From: Kitasatospora sp. DSM 101779
Lineage (GTDB): Bacteria; Actinomycetota; Actinomycetes; Streptomycetales; Streptomycetaceae
Length of the DNA: 64,000 nucleotides
Assembly (NCBI RefSeq): GCF_025655475.1
Contig: NZ_JAHTIK010000001.1
Location: 4,456,451 to 4,520,450, forward strand
Direction: 5' to 3'
This document shows, piece by piece, positions 9,165 to 18,127 of this stretch; the stretch's first letter is position 1, and each line of letters begins with the position of its first letter. The notes beneath the pieces are model-generated. The model had not been told where the DNA came from. It ran no database searches and was given only the letters and a program-made list of their open reading frames with translations. The translations under genes and the position numbers were made by a program.

Positions 9165-9527
9165 TCAGGCGCCCGGCACCTTGTCCAGGAACCCGGCCAC
9201 CGAGGCGATCCGTCCCGCGCCGTCCAGGGCGAGCACGTCGAAGCCCTCCACCAGCGGCTCCGCGCCCGCCGGCCCCAGGCCCCAGGTGAACCGGGCGACG
9301 TGGTGGTGCGCGTCGACCGGGCCCAGGGTGAAGACGAACCCCGGGAACTGCGCCTGCACCGCCGCCACCGTCGCGTCCAGCCCGTCCCGGCCGGCCACGT
9401 CCACCAGCGGGTCGGTGTAGCTGCCGTCCTCCGCCCACAGGCCCTCGAGCACGGCCCGGCGGGCCTCGCCGTCGGTCTCGTTCCAGACGGCGATGTACTG
9501 CTCCACGATCTGCTGAAGGTCGCTCAC
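9165..9527 (-). CDS. NTF2-like / SnoaL-fold protein
   Basis: A 120-residue single-domain protein with the cone-shaped NTF2-like pattern: an N-terminal helix (LQQIVEQYIAVWNETD), the motif LWAEDGSYTDPLVDVAGRDG and a strongly beta C-terminal half with adjacent His residues (VDAHHHVARF). Such proteins range from ketosteroid isomerases and polyketide cyclases to binding proteins; the pocket residues do not decide between them. The GTG start follows GGAGGA by seven bases. It stands alone between the peptidase and the LuxR regulator. Confidence 0.85.
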   Translation of the reverse strand: MSDLQQIVEQYIAVWNETDGEARRAVLEGLWAEDGSYTDPLVDVAGRDGLDATVAAVQAQFPGFVFTLGPVDAHHHVARFTWGLGPAGAEPLVEGFDVLALDGAGRIASVAGFLDKVPGA

Positions 9528-9648
9528 GGTGGTGTCCTCCGGTTCCGTCGCGGGTCGTTCCCGCTGCTCACGAAGGTAGGCGGGATCCGCGCCCGGCGAA
9601 TCCGTCAGCCATAGGCAAGTACCGCGCCCCGCAACGGAATCGGCTGGG

Positions 9649-9654
9649 TAGGGT
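9649..9654 (+). promoter_or_regulatory. -10-like hexamer of a probably leaderless transcript
   Basis: TAGGGT ends seven bases before the ATG at 9662, with no separate ribosome site. This spacing is that of a -10 element whose transcript begins at the start codon. Confidence 0.5.
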
Positions 9655-9661
9655 GACGGTC

Positions 9662-12334
9662 ATGCTGTACGGCAGGGCGGGGGAGCAGGCACAGGTCCGG
9701 GCACTGCTGGACGCGGCACGCGGCGGGGCCAGCGGTGCACTCGTCCTGCGCGGCGAGGCGGGCATCGGCAAGACCGCTCTGCTCGACGCCGCCGCCCGGG
9801 ACGCCGAGGGCTTCCGGATCGTCCGCACCGCCGGCATCGAGTACGAGGCCGAACTCCCCTTCGCCGGGCTGCACCTGCTCCTCGCCCCCGCCCTCGACCG
9901 GCTGGACGCCCTGCCCGCCCCGCTGCGCCGCGCCCTGCAGGGCGCCTTCGGCCTCGCCGACACGGGCCCCGGCGACCGCCTGCTGCTCGGCCTCGCCGCC
10001 CAGCATCTGCTCGCCGAACTCGCCTCCGAGCAGCCGCTGCTGTGCCTGGTGGACGACGCCCAGTGGCTGGACTCCGCCTCCGCCGAGGCGCTGCTCGTCG
10101 CCGCCCGGCGGCTCCGAGAGGAGGGCGTCGTGCTGCTGTTCGCCGCCCGTGACGGCGAAGGCGCCTTCCCCGCCGGCGGACTACCGGAACTGCGTCCCGC
10201 CCCGCTCGGACCGGCCGACGCCGAACACCTGCTGCCCGCCGCCCTCGACCCGGCCGTCCGCCGCCGGGTGCTCGCCGAGGCCCACGGCAACCCGCTCGCC
10301 CTCACCGAACTCCCCTCCGCACTCGGCACCGACGCCGGCAGCGGCCCGCTGCCACTGCCCGGCCGACTGCAGCTCGCCTTCCACGGACGGCTCACCCGGC
10401 TGCCCGCCGCCACCCAGACCCTGCTGCTGGTCGCCGCCACCGAGGAGACCGGCGACGCCGCCACCGTGCTCGCCGCGGCCGCCACCCTCGGCGCCGGTCC
10501 CGCCGACCTGCCGCCCGCCGAACAGGACGGCCTCGTCCGGGCCGACGACAGCCGGATCGCCTTCCACCACCCGCTGCTGCGCGCCGCCGTCCTCCACCGC
10601 GCACCGCTCGACCAGCGGATCGCCGTCCACCGTGCCCTCGCCGGCGCCGTCGACGGCGACCGCCGCACCTGGCACCTCGCCCTCGCCGCCACCGGCCCCG
10701 ACCCCGCCCTCGCCGACGCCCTGGAGGAGGCCGCCCGCCACGCCGAGGCCCGCGGCGGACACGCCGGCGCCGCCGCCGCGTACGAGCGCGCCGCCCGGCT
10801 CACCGCGGACCCCGACAGTCGCACCCGCCGCCTCGTCCTCGCCGCCGAGGCCGCCGCCGACGCCGGCGAGACCGACCGCGCCGAACGGCTCGCCGTCCGC
10901 GCCAGGGCCCGCACCGCCGACCCCCTCGCGCTCGCCCTGATCGACCACCTGCGGGCCACCGCCGCCTTCCTGCGCGGCGACCACCCCGCCGCCTTCCGGC
11001 TGCTCCTCGACGCGGCGGCCGGCGACATCGCCGCACCGCACGCCGCCCGGATGCTCTTCCAGGCCTGCCACGCCGCCTGGTACCTCGGCGAGGCCGAACT
11101 CGCCGCCTTCGCCGACCGCCTGGCCGCACTCGACCTGCCGCCCGAGGACCCGGTAGCACCGATCGCCGACTACCTGCTGGCCGGCACCCTGCCGCTGCTC
11201 GGCCGCCCCGCCCAGGCCCCGCCCGACGCCGCCGAAGCCGTCGAACGCGCCCGCCGGGCCGGCGCCGACGTCGTCCGCGACTTCACCCAGCTGAGCGGCA
11301 TCACCCTGGTGCTCGGCCGGGACGAGGAGACCCACCGCGTCACCGCCGACCTCATCGACGAGGCCCGCCGCCAGGGCGCCGTCGGCGCCCTGCCCGCCCT
11401 GCTCTTCTTCCATGCCGAGGCACAGCTCTTTCACGGCCGTCACCGGGACGCCGAGATCACCGCGGACGAGGGCCTGTCGCTCGCCCGCGACACCGGCCAG
11501 CACCAGTGGACCAGCCAGCTCGCCGCGCTGCCGGCGCTGCTCGCCGCCCTCGCCGGGGACGCCGAGCGGTGCGCCGCCCGGGTGGCCGAGGCGCTGCAGG
11601 GCGGCGGCCCGGCCCGGCCCGCCGGGCGCGCCTGGACGCAGTGGGCACTCGGCCTGCTCGACCTCGGCGAAGGCCGCGCCGCCGAGGCCCTGGACCGGCT
11701 CGCCGAACTGACCGGTGGCCCCCAGCGCCACCACGTCTCCGGCACCCGGGCCGTCCCCGACCTGGTCGAGGCCGCCGTCCGGCTCGGCCGGCCCGAGCAG
11801 GCCGAGGAGCCGTACCGGCGGTTCGCCCGCTGGGTGGAGGCCTGCGACCGTCCCTGGGCACGGGCGCTGCTGCTGCGCTGCCAGGCCCTGCTCGGCCCCG
11901 ACGAACTCGCCGAGAGCGCCTACCTGGCCGCCCTCGACCTGCACCGCACGACGGAGCGGCCGTTCGAACAGGCCCGCACCGCACTGCTCTACGGCGAGTG
12001 GCTGCGGCGGACCCGCCGCCGCACCGACGCCCGGCCGCACCTGCGGGCCGCCCTGGAGGTCTTCGACCTGCTCGGCGCCCGGCCCTGGGCCGACCGGGCC
12101 CGCACCGAGCTCACCGCCACCGGCGTCGGCGCGCCCGCCGCGCCGGCCGCCGGGCCGCTCGCCGCACTGACCCCGCAGGAACTGCAGATCGTCCGGCTCG
12201 CCGGGCAGGGGCTGACCAACCGCGACATCGCGGCCCAGCTCTTCCTCAGCCCGCGCACGGTCGGCCACCACCTCTATAAGGCCTACCCGAAGCTGGGCGT
12301 CACCTCCCGTCAGGAGCTCGCCGACCTGCTCTGA
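9662..12334 (+). CDS. Large AAA-ATPase LuxR-type regulator (LAL family)
   Basis: An 890-residue transcription regulator. Walker A (GEAGIGKT) lies at residues 31-38 and Walker B (LCLVDDAQWLD) near 125; a long helical TPR-like middle follows, and the last 60 residues form a LuxR-type helix-turn-helix (LTPQELQIVRLAGQGLTNRDIAAQL). LAL regulators usually activate pathway genes such as antibiotic or maltose genes in response to a ligand; no obvious target cluster is adjacent. I use the ATG at 9662 rather than a GTG three codons earlier because family members begin at this residue and TAGGGT sits just upstream. Confidence 0.9.
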   Translation: MLYGRAGEQAQVRALLDAARGGASGALVLRGEAGIGKTALLDAAARDAEGFRIVRTAGIEYEAELPFAGLHLLLAPALDRLDALPAPLRRALQGAFGLADTGPGDRLLLGLAAQHLLAELASEQPLLCLVDDAQWLDSASAEALLVAARRLREEGVVLLFAARDGEGAFPAGGLPELRPAPLGPADAEHLLPAALDPAVRRRVLAEAHGNPLALTELPSALGTDAGSGPLPLPGRLQLAFHGRLTRLPAATQTLLLVAATEETGDAATVLAAAATLGAGPADLPPAEQDGLVRADDSRIAFHHPLLRAAVLHRAPLDQRIAVHRALAGAVDGDRRTWHLALAATGPDPALADALEEAARHAEARGGHAGAAAAYERAARLTADPDSRTRRLVLAAEAAADAGETDRAERLAVRARARTADPLALALIDHLRATAAFLRGDHPAAFRLLLDAAAGDIAAPHAARMLFQACHAAWYLGEAELAAFADRLAALDLPPEDPVAPIADYLLAGTLPLLGRPAQAPPDAAEAVERARRAGADVVRDFTQLSGITLVLGRDEETHRVTADLIDEARRQGAVGALPALLFFHAEAQLFHGRHRDAEITADEGLSLARDTGQHQWTSQLAALPALLAALAGDAERCAARVAEALQGGGPARPAGRAWTQWALGLLDLGEGRAAEALDRLAELTGGPQRHHVSGTRAVPDLVEAAVRLGRPEQAEEPYRRFARWVEACDRPWARALLLRCQALLGPDELAESAYLAALDLHRTTERPFEQARTALLYGEWLRRTRRRTDARPHLRAALEVFDLLGARPWADRARTELTATGVGAPAAPAAGPLAALTPQELQIVRLAGQGLTNRDIAAQLFLSPRTVGHHLYKAYPKLGVTSRQELADLL

Positions 12335-12478
12335 CACCCGCGGACGGGCCGTCGGCCCGGTGTCAGCCCGGTGTCCGCCCGTGCCGCGCCGACGCGCGGG
12401 GCGGTGGCCTGGCGCGCCGCAGGGGGCCTTTCGGGTTATCAATGAATCCGGATGAAACCGGACAAAAGGATCAGAGCC

Positions 12479-13024
12479 ATGCCCGTCTCCAACCTCATCG
12501 TCGGTCCGCCGCCCCCACTGACCGTCACCGCCGACGGCTCCGCCCTGATCGCCGAGATCGAGGACTACCTCGCCTCGCTGCCGCCCTCCGCCCGCGTCCC
12601 CGTTCCGTACGTCTGCCCGCTCGGCCGGGTCCTCCAGCCGTGGAACGCCGACCAGCCGCTGCCCCGCCGCTCGGTGCTCGACCGGCTCGCGCACCGCCCG
12701 CCGCGGCCCGTCCAGGTCTCCGTCGCCGGGCACCTGCAGCTGACCTCGCGCTACCTCACCGCCTTCGGCTGGCTGCAGGGCGCCCTGTGGGACTCCCGCG
12801 GCCGGGTGTGCCTGCTCGGCGCGCAGGCCGCCGTCCTCGCGCACGGCTACGGCACCCCGCAGACCGTGCGCCGGGCCCGCACCCAGGTCATGGAGGTCCT
12901 GCACGCCAAGGGCATCCCCGTCAGCTCGCCGGACGTCTTCAACGACGCCCCCACCACCCGCGAGGCGGACGTCCACCGGGTGCTCGCCGCGGCCGCCGCC
13001 CGCGCCCACACCCTGGGCATCTGA
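12479..13024 (+). CDS. Conserved hypothetical protein, DUF6197-like
   Basis: A 181-residue soluble protein. The C-terminal half (from about residue 80) has a pattern I associate with DUF6197 proteins: GRVCLLGAQAAVLAHGYGTP followed by a helix and a short DVFND segment. The N-terminal half is Pro-rich. No catalytic motif or membrane segment is visible. The ATG at 12479 is eight bases after AAGGA and is preferred to an ATG nine codons upstream. Terminated by the hairpin at 13097-13130. Confidence 0.7.
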   Translation: MPVSNLIVGPPPPLTVTADGSALIAEIEDYLASLPPSARVPVPYVCPLGRVLQPWNADQPLPRRSVLDRLAHRPPRPVQVSVAGHLQLTSRYLTAFGWLQGALWDSRGRVCLLGAQAAVLAHGYGTPQTVRRARTQVMEVLHAKGIPVSSPDVFNDAPTTREADVHRVLAAAAARAHTLGI

Positions 13025-13096
13025 CCCGCCGCCACGGACGCCGGGCCGCACCCACCCCACCTGAGGTGAAGTCACTCGGCGTGTCGCACAACGAGG

Positions 13097-13130
13097 AAGG
13101 GCCCTACCGGATCTCTCCGGCAGGGCCCTT
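13097..13130. terminator. Bidirectional hairpin between hypothetical gene and tRNA-Pro
   Basis: Arms aagggccctaccgg (13097-13110) and ccggcagggccctt (13117-13130) pair over 14 bases with one G-U. It lies 17 bases past the tRNA 3' end on the minus strand and 73 bases past the stop of the plus-strand gene, so it can serve both. Confidence 0.8.
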
Positions 13131-13146
13131 ACCTGCATCTACGAAG

Positions 13147-13220
<74 letters not shown>

Positions 13221-13320
13221 GTCCTGCTTTGTTGCCTTCCGTCTCCGGCGCAACGAGTAGAACTCTACAGGAGGTGCGCCGAGAGACGAAATCCGATTCC
13301 GCCGGGGGCGTCGGAGCAGG

Positions 13321-14262
13321 TCAGCGACCCGGGGTGAGGGTCAGCAGGGTGGCCTCCGGCGGGCAGGCGAAGCGGACGGGGGTGTAGCGGTTGGTGCCGC
13401 ACCCGGCCGAGACGTGGAGGTACGAGCGGTGGCCGCCGGCCTTGTGGGTGGAGAGGCCCTTCACCCGGTCGGTGTCGATGTCGCAGTTGGTGACCAGGGC
13501 GCCGTAGAAGGGGATGCAGAGCTGTCCGCCGTGGGTGTGCCCGGCGAGGATCAGCGGGTAGCGGTCGGCGGTGAAGGCGTCCAGCACTCGCAGGTACGGG
13601 GCGTGCACGACGGCCAGCGACAGGTCGGCGTCCGCGGACGGCCCGCCCGCAACCTTGGCGTACTTGTCGTGCCGGATGTGCGGGTCGTCCAGTCCGGTGA
13701 ACTCGACGTCGAGGCCGGCGATCGTGAGCCGGCCGCGGGCGTTGTTGAGGTTCAGCCAGCCGGCCTCGTCGAAGCCGTCGCGGAGCTTCTGCCACGGGTT
13801 GTGGACGGCGCCCTTGATGCCGCGGCGACCGCTGCCGTCCGGGTTGTTGAGGCCGTGGACGCCGGTGCGCAGCGCGGTGAGGTAGCGGGTGGGGCTCTTG
13901 CGGGCCGGCCCGTAGTAGTCGTTGGAGCCGAAGACGTACACGCCGGGGAAGTCCATCAGCGGCCCGAGTGCGTCCAGGGTCGCGGGGACGCCGAGCGGGT
14001 CCGAGAGGTTGTCGCCGGTGTTGACCACCAGGTCGGGGCGGAGTCCGGCGAGGCTCTGCAGCCAGCGCTGCTTCTTGTGCTGCCCGGTCACCATGTGGAT
14101 GTCGGAGACCTGCAGGATCCGGATCGGCCGCGCACCGCGCGGGAGGATCGGAACCTCGACGCGGCGCAGGCGGAAGGCCCGGACCTCGTAGCCGGCGGAG
14201 TAGGCGAGGCAGGCGGCGCCGGCGGCGGCGATACCGAGCGGGACGGAGTACAGCGGTCGCAT
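13321..14262 (-). CDS. Metallophosphoesterase
   Basis: A 313-residue calcineurin-like phosphoesterase with an N-terminal membrane segment (about residues 5-25) that would anchor it with the catalytic domain outside or at the membrane. The metal motifs are in order: DIH (QVSDIHM), GDN (VVNTGDNLSD), a GSND variant of GNH(D/E), and the C-terminal GHTHGGQ. The family includes YkuE-type membrane phosphodiesterases. In Streptomyces a close relative precedes the PBP/wblA region, matching this context. Substrate cannot be told. Confidence 0.92.
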   Translation of the reverse strand: MRPLYSVPLGIAAAGAACLAYSAGYEVRAFRLRRVEVPILPRGARPIRILQVSDIHMVTGQHKKQRWLQSLAGLRPDLVVNTGDNLSDPLGVPATLDALGPLMDFPGVYVFGSNDYYGPARKSPTRYLTALRTGVHGLNNPDGSGRRGIKGAVHNPWQKLRDGFDEAGWLNLNNARGRLTIAGLDVEFTGLDDPHIRHDKYAKVAGGPSADADLSLAVVHAPYLRVLDAFTADRYPLILAGHTHGGQLCIPFYGALVTNCDIDTDRVKGLSTHKAGGHRSYLHVSAGCGTNRYTPVRFACPPEATLLTLTPGR

Positions 14263-14319
14263 CGGTCCATGCTCTCAGACACCGATGAGGGCCGTGCACG
14301 GGCAGGTCGCCAAATGATC

Positions 14320-14396
14320 GCCCCGGACCAGCCCCGGACCAGCCCCGGACCAGCCCCGGACCAGCCCCGGACCAGCCCCGGACCAGCCCCGGACCA
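14320..14396. repeat. Seven perfect 11-base tandem repeats
   Basis: The unit gccccggacca is repeated seven times without a mismatch, followed by a partial eighth unit. It lies between the metallophosphoesterase start and the end of the convergent-side methyltransferase gene, upstream of the former. An 11-base period is not codon-phased and close to one helical turn. It looks like a variable-number repeat. Confidence 0.95.
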
Positions 14397-14458
14397 GCCC
14401 GGCCCGACCGCGCGTCGCCCCCCGCATCGGCCCGCATCGGCCACGGCCAGGCCCCGGC

Positions 14459-15061
14459 TCAGCCCCCGTGCCGCCGGACCGCGACGATGCTGCTGAGGTC
14501 GGCGGCGAGCGGCAGGTCGACGGTGCGCAGCGCGGGGTGTCGGAGCCAGTGCAGCCGGGCCTCGTCGGGCTGCCCGTCGAACAGCGGCGGCCAGCCGTCG
14601 GCCGGGGTGAAGTCGTCCACCACCAGGACCCCGCCCGGGGCGAGCAGCCGTTCCGGGTCGGCAGCCCCACCGCCCTTGCCCTGTCCGCCGCCGTCCAGCA
14701 CCAGCAGGTCGTACGGGCCGTGGGCGTGCAGCTCCGTCCAGTCGGCGGCGAGGACCCGTACCCGCGGGTCGTCGGCGAAGAGCGCCGCGGCCGCCGCGGC
14801 CCTGGCCGGGTCGCGTTCCACGCTGACCAGTTCGACCCCGGGCGCGGCTCCGGCGGCGAGCCAGGCCAGCCCGACGCCGTACCCCGTGCCGCTCTCGCCG
14901 ATCCGCAGCCGCGCCCCGCCGGCGAGCACCTGCAGCAGCCGCCCCTGTTCCGGACGGCAGGAGTACGGGAACCCGGCCCTCCGTGCGGCCGTCACGGCCC
15001 GCGCGACCCCGTCCGGGAGGCCGCCCACGGCCCGGTACGCGTCCGTCCCCGTCATCGCCAT
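14459..15061 (-). CDS. Class I SAM-dependent O-methyltransferase-like protein
   Basis: A 200-residue Rossmann-fold methyltransferase. The SAM-binding loop is seen as LRIGESGTGYGVGLAWLA (residues about 55-72), an acidic residue ends strand 2 (VSVERDPA), and the post-strand-4 motif is YDLLVLDGGG. The size and the ending (LPLAADLSSIVAVRR) resemble the O-methyltransferase/DUF1442 group. The ATG at 15061 follows GAGG by eight bases. Substrate unknown; divergent from yqeY. Confidence 0.85.
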   Translation of the reverse strand: MAMTGTDAYRAVGGLPDGVARAVTAARRAGFPYSCRPEQGRLLQVLAGGARLRIGESGTGYGVGLAWLAAGAAPGVELVSVERDPARAAAAAALFADDPRVRVLAADWTELHAHGPYDLLVLDGGGQGKGGGAADPERLLAPGGVLVVDDFTPADGWPPLFDGQPDEARLHWLRHPALRTVDLPLAADLSSIVAVRRHGG

Positions 15062-15245
15062 GCCGGGATCCTCGCACGCACCCGTTCGGCCCGTCCGGCG
15101 TCCTCCGCAAGCCCGTCGCGGGCCGGCCGCGGCCGGGCCGGAGCCGTGGTGCACGGCGACGTCCCGCCGGCCCCTGCCGGGTGCGGCAGCCGGGCCGCCC
15201 CAAATTGGTGCGCGGAATGCGGCCCGGGCTGCGAGGATTTGCGCC

Positions 15246-15701
15246 ATGACGACGCTCAAGGAGCAGCTGCAGGAGGACCTCACGGCTGCGATCAAGGCCC
15301 GGGACGAGCTCCGCTCGTCCACTCTCCGGCTGACGCTGGCCGCGGTCACCTCCGAGGAGGTGGCGGGCAAGACCAAGCGGGAGCTCTCGGACGGCGAGGT
15401 GCTGAAGGTGATCGCCCGCGAGGCGAAGAAGCGCCGGGAGGCCGCGGAGGCGTTCGAGAACGCCGGCCGTGCCGAGTCGGCCGCGCAGGAGCGGGCGGAG
15501 GGCGTGGTGCTCGCCGGGTACCTGCCGCAGCAGCTCTCGGACGAGGAACTGGCCGCGATCGTCGCCGAGGCGGTGGCGGAGAGCGGTGCGTCCGGTCCGC
15601 AGGCGATGGGCGCCGTGATGAAGCTGGTGCGCCCGAAGGTGGGTGACCGGGCCGAGGGCGGCCGGGTGGCCGCCGCGGTGAAGGCCGCGCTGACGGGCTG
15701 A
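15246..15701 (+). CDS. GatB/YqeY domain protein
   Basis: A 151-residue helical protein matching the YqeY family, related to the C-terminal domain of the GatB amidotransferase subunit that grips tRNA. It starts MTTLKEQLQEDLTAAIKARDE and contains the usual LRLTLAAV, VIAREAKKRREA and AAGYLPQQLSDEE-like segments, ending with the MGAVMKLVRPK signature. Length is normal for the family. It is followed by a short repeat array and a strong hairpin terminator shared with the convergent PBP gene. Confidence 0.93.
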   Translation: MTTLKEQLQEDLTAAIKARDELRSSTLRLTLAAVTSEEVAGKTKRELSDGEVLKVIAREAKKRREAAEAFENAGRAESAAQERAEGVVLAGYLPQQLSDEELAAIVAEAVAESGASGPQAMGAVMKLVRPKVGDRAEGGRVAAAVKAALTG

Positions 15702-15721
15702 CCGCGCACCACCCCAGGCCG

Positions 15722-15801
15722 GGCCGACACCGACCCGCGACGGCCGACACCGACCCACTGCGGCCGACGCCGAGCCGCAGCGGCCTGCAGCGACCCGGGA
15801 C
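15722..15801. repeat. Four imperfect 20-base direct repeats
   Basis: Units ggccgacaccgacccgcgac (15722), then copies at 15742, 15762 and 15782 with increasing divergence, lie just after the yqeY stop. They are noncoding and precede the terminator hairpin. Confidence 0.85.
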
Positions 15802-15829
15802 GAGCAGGTGGGACAGCAGGACGGGAACG

Positions 15830-15870
15830 CCGGAGGGCGGCCACCCCGATGCGGGGTGGCCGCCCTCCGG
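15830..15870. terminator. Bidirectional hairpin between yqeY and the PBP gene
   Basis: A perfect 18-base inverted repeat (15830-15847 and 15853-15870) with the five-base loop gatgc, placed 20 bases from the PBP stop and between two convergent genes. No U tract on either strand. Confidence 0.88.
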
Positions 15871-15889
15871 CGTGGGCCGGGTCGGTCGC

Positions 15890-18127
15890 TCAGTGGCGGG
15901 GCCGGCCGGTGTTCCCGCCGAAGGTGCCGGGCGGCAGGGTGAAGCCGCCGTTGATCAGGCCGGTGCTGTTGCCGTTCCCGCCGTTGCCGTTCCCCCCGTT
16001 CCCGTTGCCGTTGCCGCCGGTGGCGCCGGGCGGCGGGGCCGGGGAGTCGGTGGGTGTTGGGTTGACCTCGGGGACGTTGACCGTGGTGAAGCTGCTGCGC
16101 TTGGTGCCGACGAGCACCTCGTTCATGGCCTTCTGCCAGATCGGGCCGGGGCCATCGGCGCCGTAGACCGAGGAGTAGTAGCGGCCGCCGATGCGGATGT
16201 TGCGCATCGAGATGTTGCCGGTGGGGCCGCCGAGCCAGACCGAGGTGGCCAGGTCGGGGGTGTAGCCGGTGAACCAGGCGGCGTACCGGTTGTCGGTGGT
16301 ACCGGTCTTGCCGGCGATCTGGCGGCCGTCCGAGATGCTGATGCCGGAGGCGGTGCCCTTCTCGGTCACGCCGAGCAGCAGGGTGTTGATGCCGTCGGCG
16401 GTGGTCTCGGCCATCACCTGGCTGCAGTCGGCCTTCGGTACCGGGAGCTTCTTGTTGTCGGGGTTGACCACCGAGGTGATCGCGATCGGCTTGCAGTACT
16501 TGCCGCGGGCGGCGAAGGCGGCGTAGGCGCTGGCCATGGTGAGCGGGCTGACCTCCTGGGTGCCGAGCACCATGGAGGGGACCTGCTTGATCGCGCTGCC
16601 GTTGGCGAGCTTGCCGATGCCGAGCTTGGTGGCCATCTGCTTCATCGCGCAGAGGCCGACCTCCTCCTCCATCTGCACGAAGTAGGTGTTGACCGACTTC
16701 GCCATGGCGTCCTTGAGCGTGAACGGGCCCTGCTCGCTGGAGCTCTCGTTCTCGACCGGCACGCCCTTCTCGTTCCAGGTGCCGTCGCAGGTGGTCATCT
16801 TCGGGTAGGTCATCTGGTACGGCGAGGGGTACTGCTGGTCGATCGGGACGCCGGACTCCAGCGCGGCCGCGGCGAGGATCGGCTTGAAGGTCGAACCGGG
16901 GGCGAAGCCGTTGCCGCCGCCCATGGCCGCGTCGACGTTGAGGTTCAGGACGGTCTGGTTCTGCTTGGAGTCCAGGCCGTAGGGGCGGGTCTGGGCCATC
17001 GCGAGGATCTCGCCGGTACCGGGCTTGACCATGGTCATCGCGGCGGAGACCGAGTCGGTCACCTTCACCTTGCTGGTGACCGCGTCGTGCGCGGCCTCCT
17101 GCTTGGCCGGGTCGATGGTGGTGTAGATCTTGAGGCCGCCCTGGCTCCACAGCTTCTGGCGCTCGGCCGCGGTCTTGCCGAAGACCGGGTCCTGCTTGAC
17201 CACGTGGCGGACGTAGTCGCAGAAGAAGCCCATGCCGGACTGCGCGGTGATGCAGCCGTTCAGCGGCTCCTTGTACTTGATGCCGAGCGGCGCGGCCAGG
17301 GCCTCCTTGGCCTGCTCCGGAGTGATGTGCTTGTACTCCAGCATCTTGTTGATCACGGTGTCCCGGCGGGCCTGCGCGGCCTTGGGGTGCAGGACCGGGT
17401 CGTACGCCGAGGGGTTCTGCACCAGGCCGGCCAGCATGGCGGCCTCGGGGACCGTGAGGTCCTTGGCGCTCTTGCTGAAGTAGCGGTTGGCGGCGGCCTC
17501 GATGCCGTACGCCTGGTGGCCGTAGAAGGTGATGTTCAGGTAGTTGGTGAGGATCTGGTCCTTGGTCAGGTCCTCCTCCAACTTGATGGCGATCTTCAGC
17601 TCCTTGACCTTGCGGCCGAGGCTCTTGCGGGTGGCGTCCAGGAAGGCGTCCTGGTTGTCGCCGGCCTGCTCGACGAAGACGTTCTTCACGTACTGCTGGG
17701 TCAGCGTCGAGGCGCCCTGGGTGGCGGACCCGGCCTCGGCGTTCTTGGTGGCCGCGCGCAGCACGCCCTTGAGGTCGACGGCGCCGTGCTCGTAGAACCG
17801 GTTGTCCTCGATGTCCACCTGGGCCTGGCGCATGATCGGCGCCATCTGCTCCTTGGTGAGGATGGTCCGGTCGCGGTCGTAGACCTTGGCGATCACGCCG
17901 CCCTTGGAGTCGTAGATCGTCGACGCCTGGGAGAGGGCGGGGGTGGTGAAGTCGCTCGGGATGTCGTCGAAGCTGTCCGCGGTGTCCTTGGCGGTCAGAC
18001 CGAGCGCGCCCACGGCCGGCAGTGCCATGCCGGCCACCAGGATCCCGGCCAGCACGCTGGTGCCCAGGAGCTTGATGCCGAGGCCTGCCTTGTCGAGTGC
18101 GGAGCCCGCGGGTCGCTGAGTCGCCAT
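15890..18127 (-). CDS. Bifunctional penicillin-binding protein (transglycosylase/transpeptidase)
   Basis: A 745-residue class A PBP that polymerises and cross-links peptidoglycan outside the membrane. An N-terminal membrane anchor lies near residues 20-44. The GT51 domain shows EDNRFYEHGAVD and QGASTLTQQ, and the transpeptidase domain has the nucleophile motif STFK near residue 412, SVN near 480 and KTGTT near 607. The end is a Gly/Asn/Pro-rich tail, typical of actinobacterial class A enzymes. The ATG at 18127 lacks a clear ribosome site. It is divergent from wblA, sharing a 400-base control region. Confidence 0.96.
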   Translation of the reverse strand: MATQRPAGSALDKAGLGIKLLGTSVLAGILVAGMALPAVGALGLTAKDTADSFDDIPSDFTTPALSQASTIYDSKGGVIAKVYDRDRTILTKEQMAPIMRQAQVDIEDNRFYEHGAVDLKGVLRAATKNAEAGSATQGASTLTQQYVKNVFVEQAGDNQDAFLDATRKSLGRKVKELKIAIKLEEDLTKDQILTNYLNITFYGHQAYGIEAAANRYFSKSAKDLTVPEAAMLAGLVQNPSAYDPVLHPKAAQARRDTVINKMLEYKHITPEQAKEALAAPLGIKYKEPLNGCITAQSGMGFFCDYVRHVVKQDPVFGKTAAERQKLWSQGGLKIYTTIDPAKQEAAHDAVTSKVKVTDSVSAAMTMVKPGTGEILAMAQTRPYGLDSKQNQTVLNLNVDAAMGGGNGFAPGSTFKPILAAAALESGVPIDQQYPSPYQMTYPKMTTCDGTWNEKGVPVENESSSEQGPFTLKDAMAKSVNTYFVQMEEEVGLCAMKQMATKLGIGKLANGSAIKQVPSMVLGTQEVSPLTMASAYAAFAARGKYCKPIAITSVVNPDNKKLPVPKADCSQVMAETTADGINTLLLGVTEKGTASGISISDGRQIAGKTGTTDNRYAAWFTGYTPDLATSVWLGGPTGNISMRNIRIGGRYYSSVYGADGPGPIWQKAMNEVLVGTKRSSFTTVNVPEVNPTPTDSPAPPPGATGGNGNGNGGNGNGGNGNSTGLINGGFTLPPGTFGGNTGRPRH

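Noticed and set aside
10181-13138. 985-codon minus-strand frame opposite the LuxR regulator
   Set aside because: Gly/Ala/Val shadow without motifs; the plus strand has Walker and LuxR motifs.
14320-14396. Tandem array as a possible CRISPR
   Set aside because: Units of 11 bases have no spacers between them and no cas genes are near.
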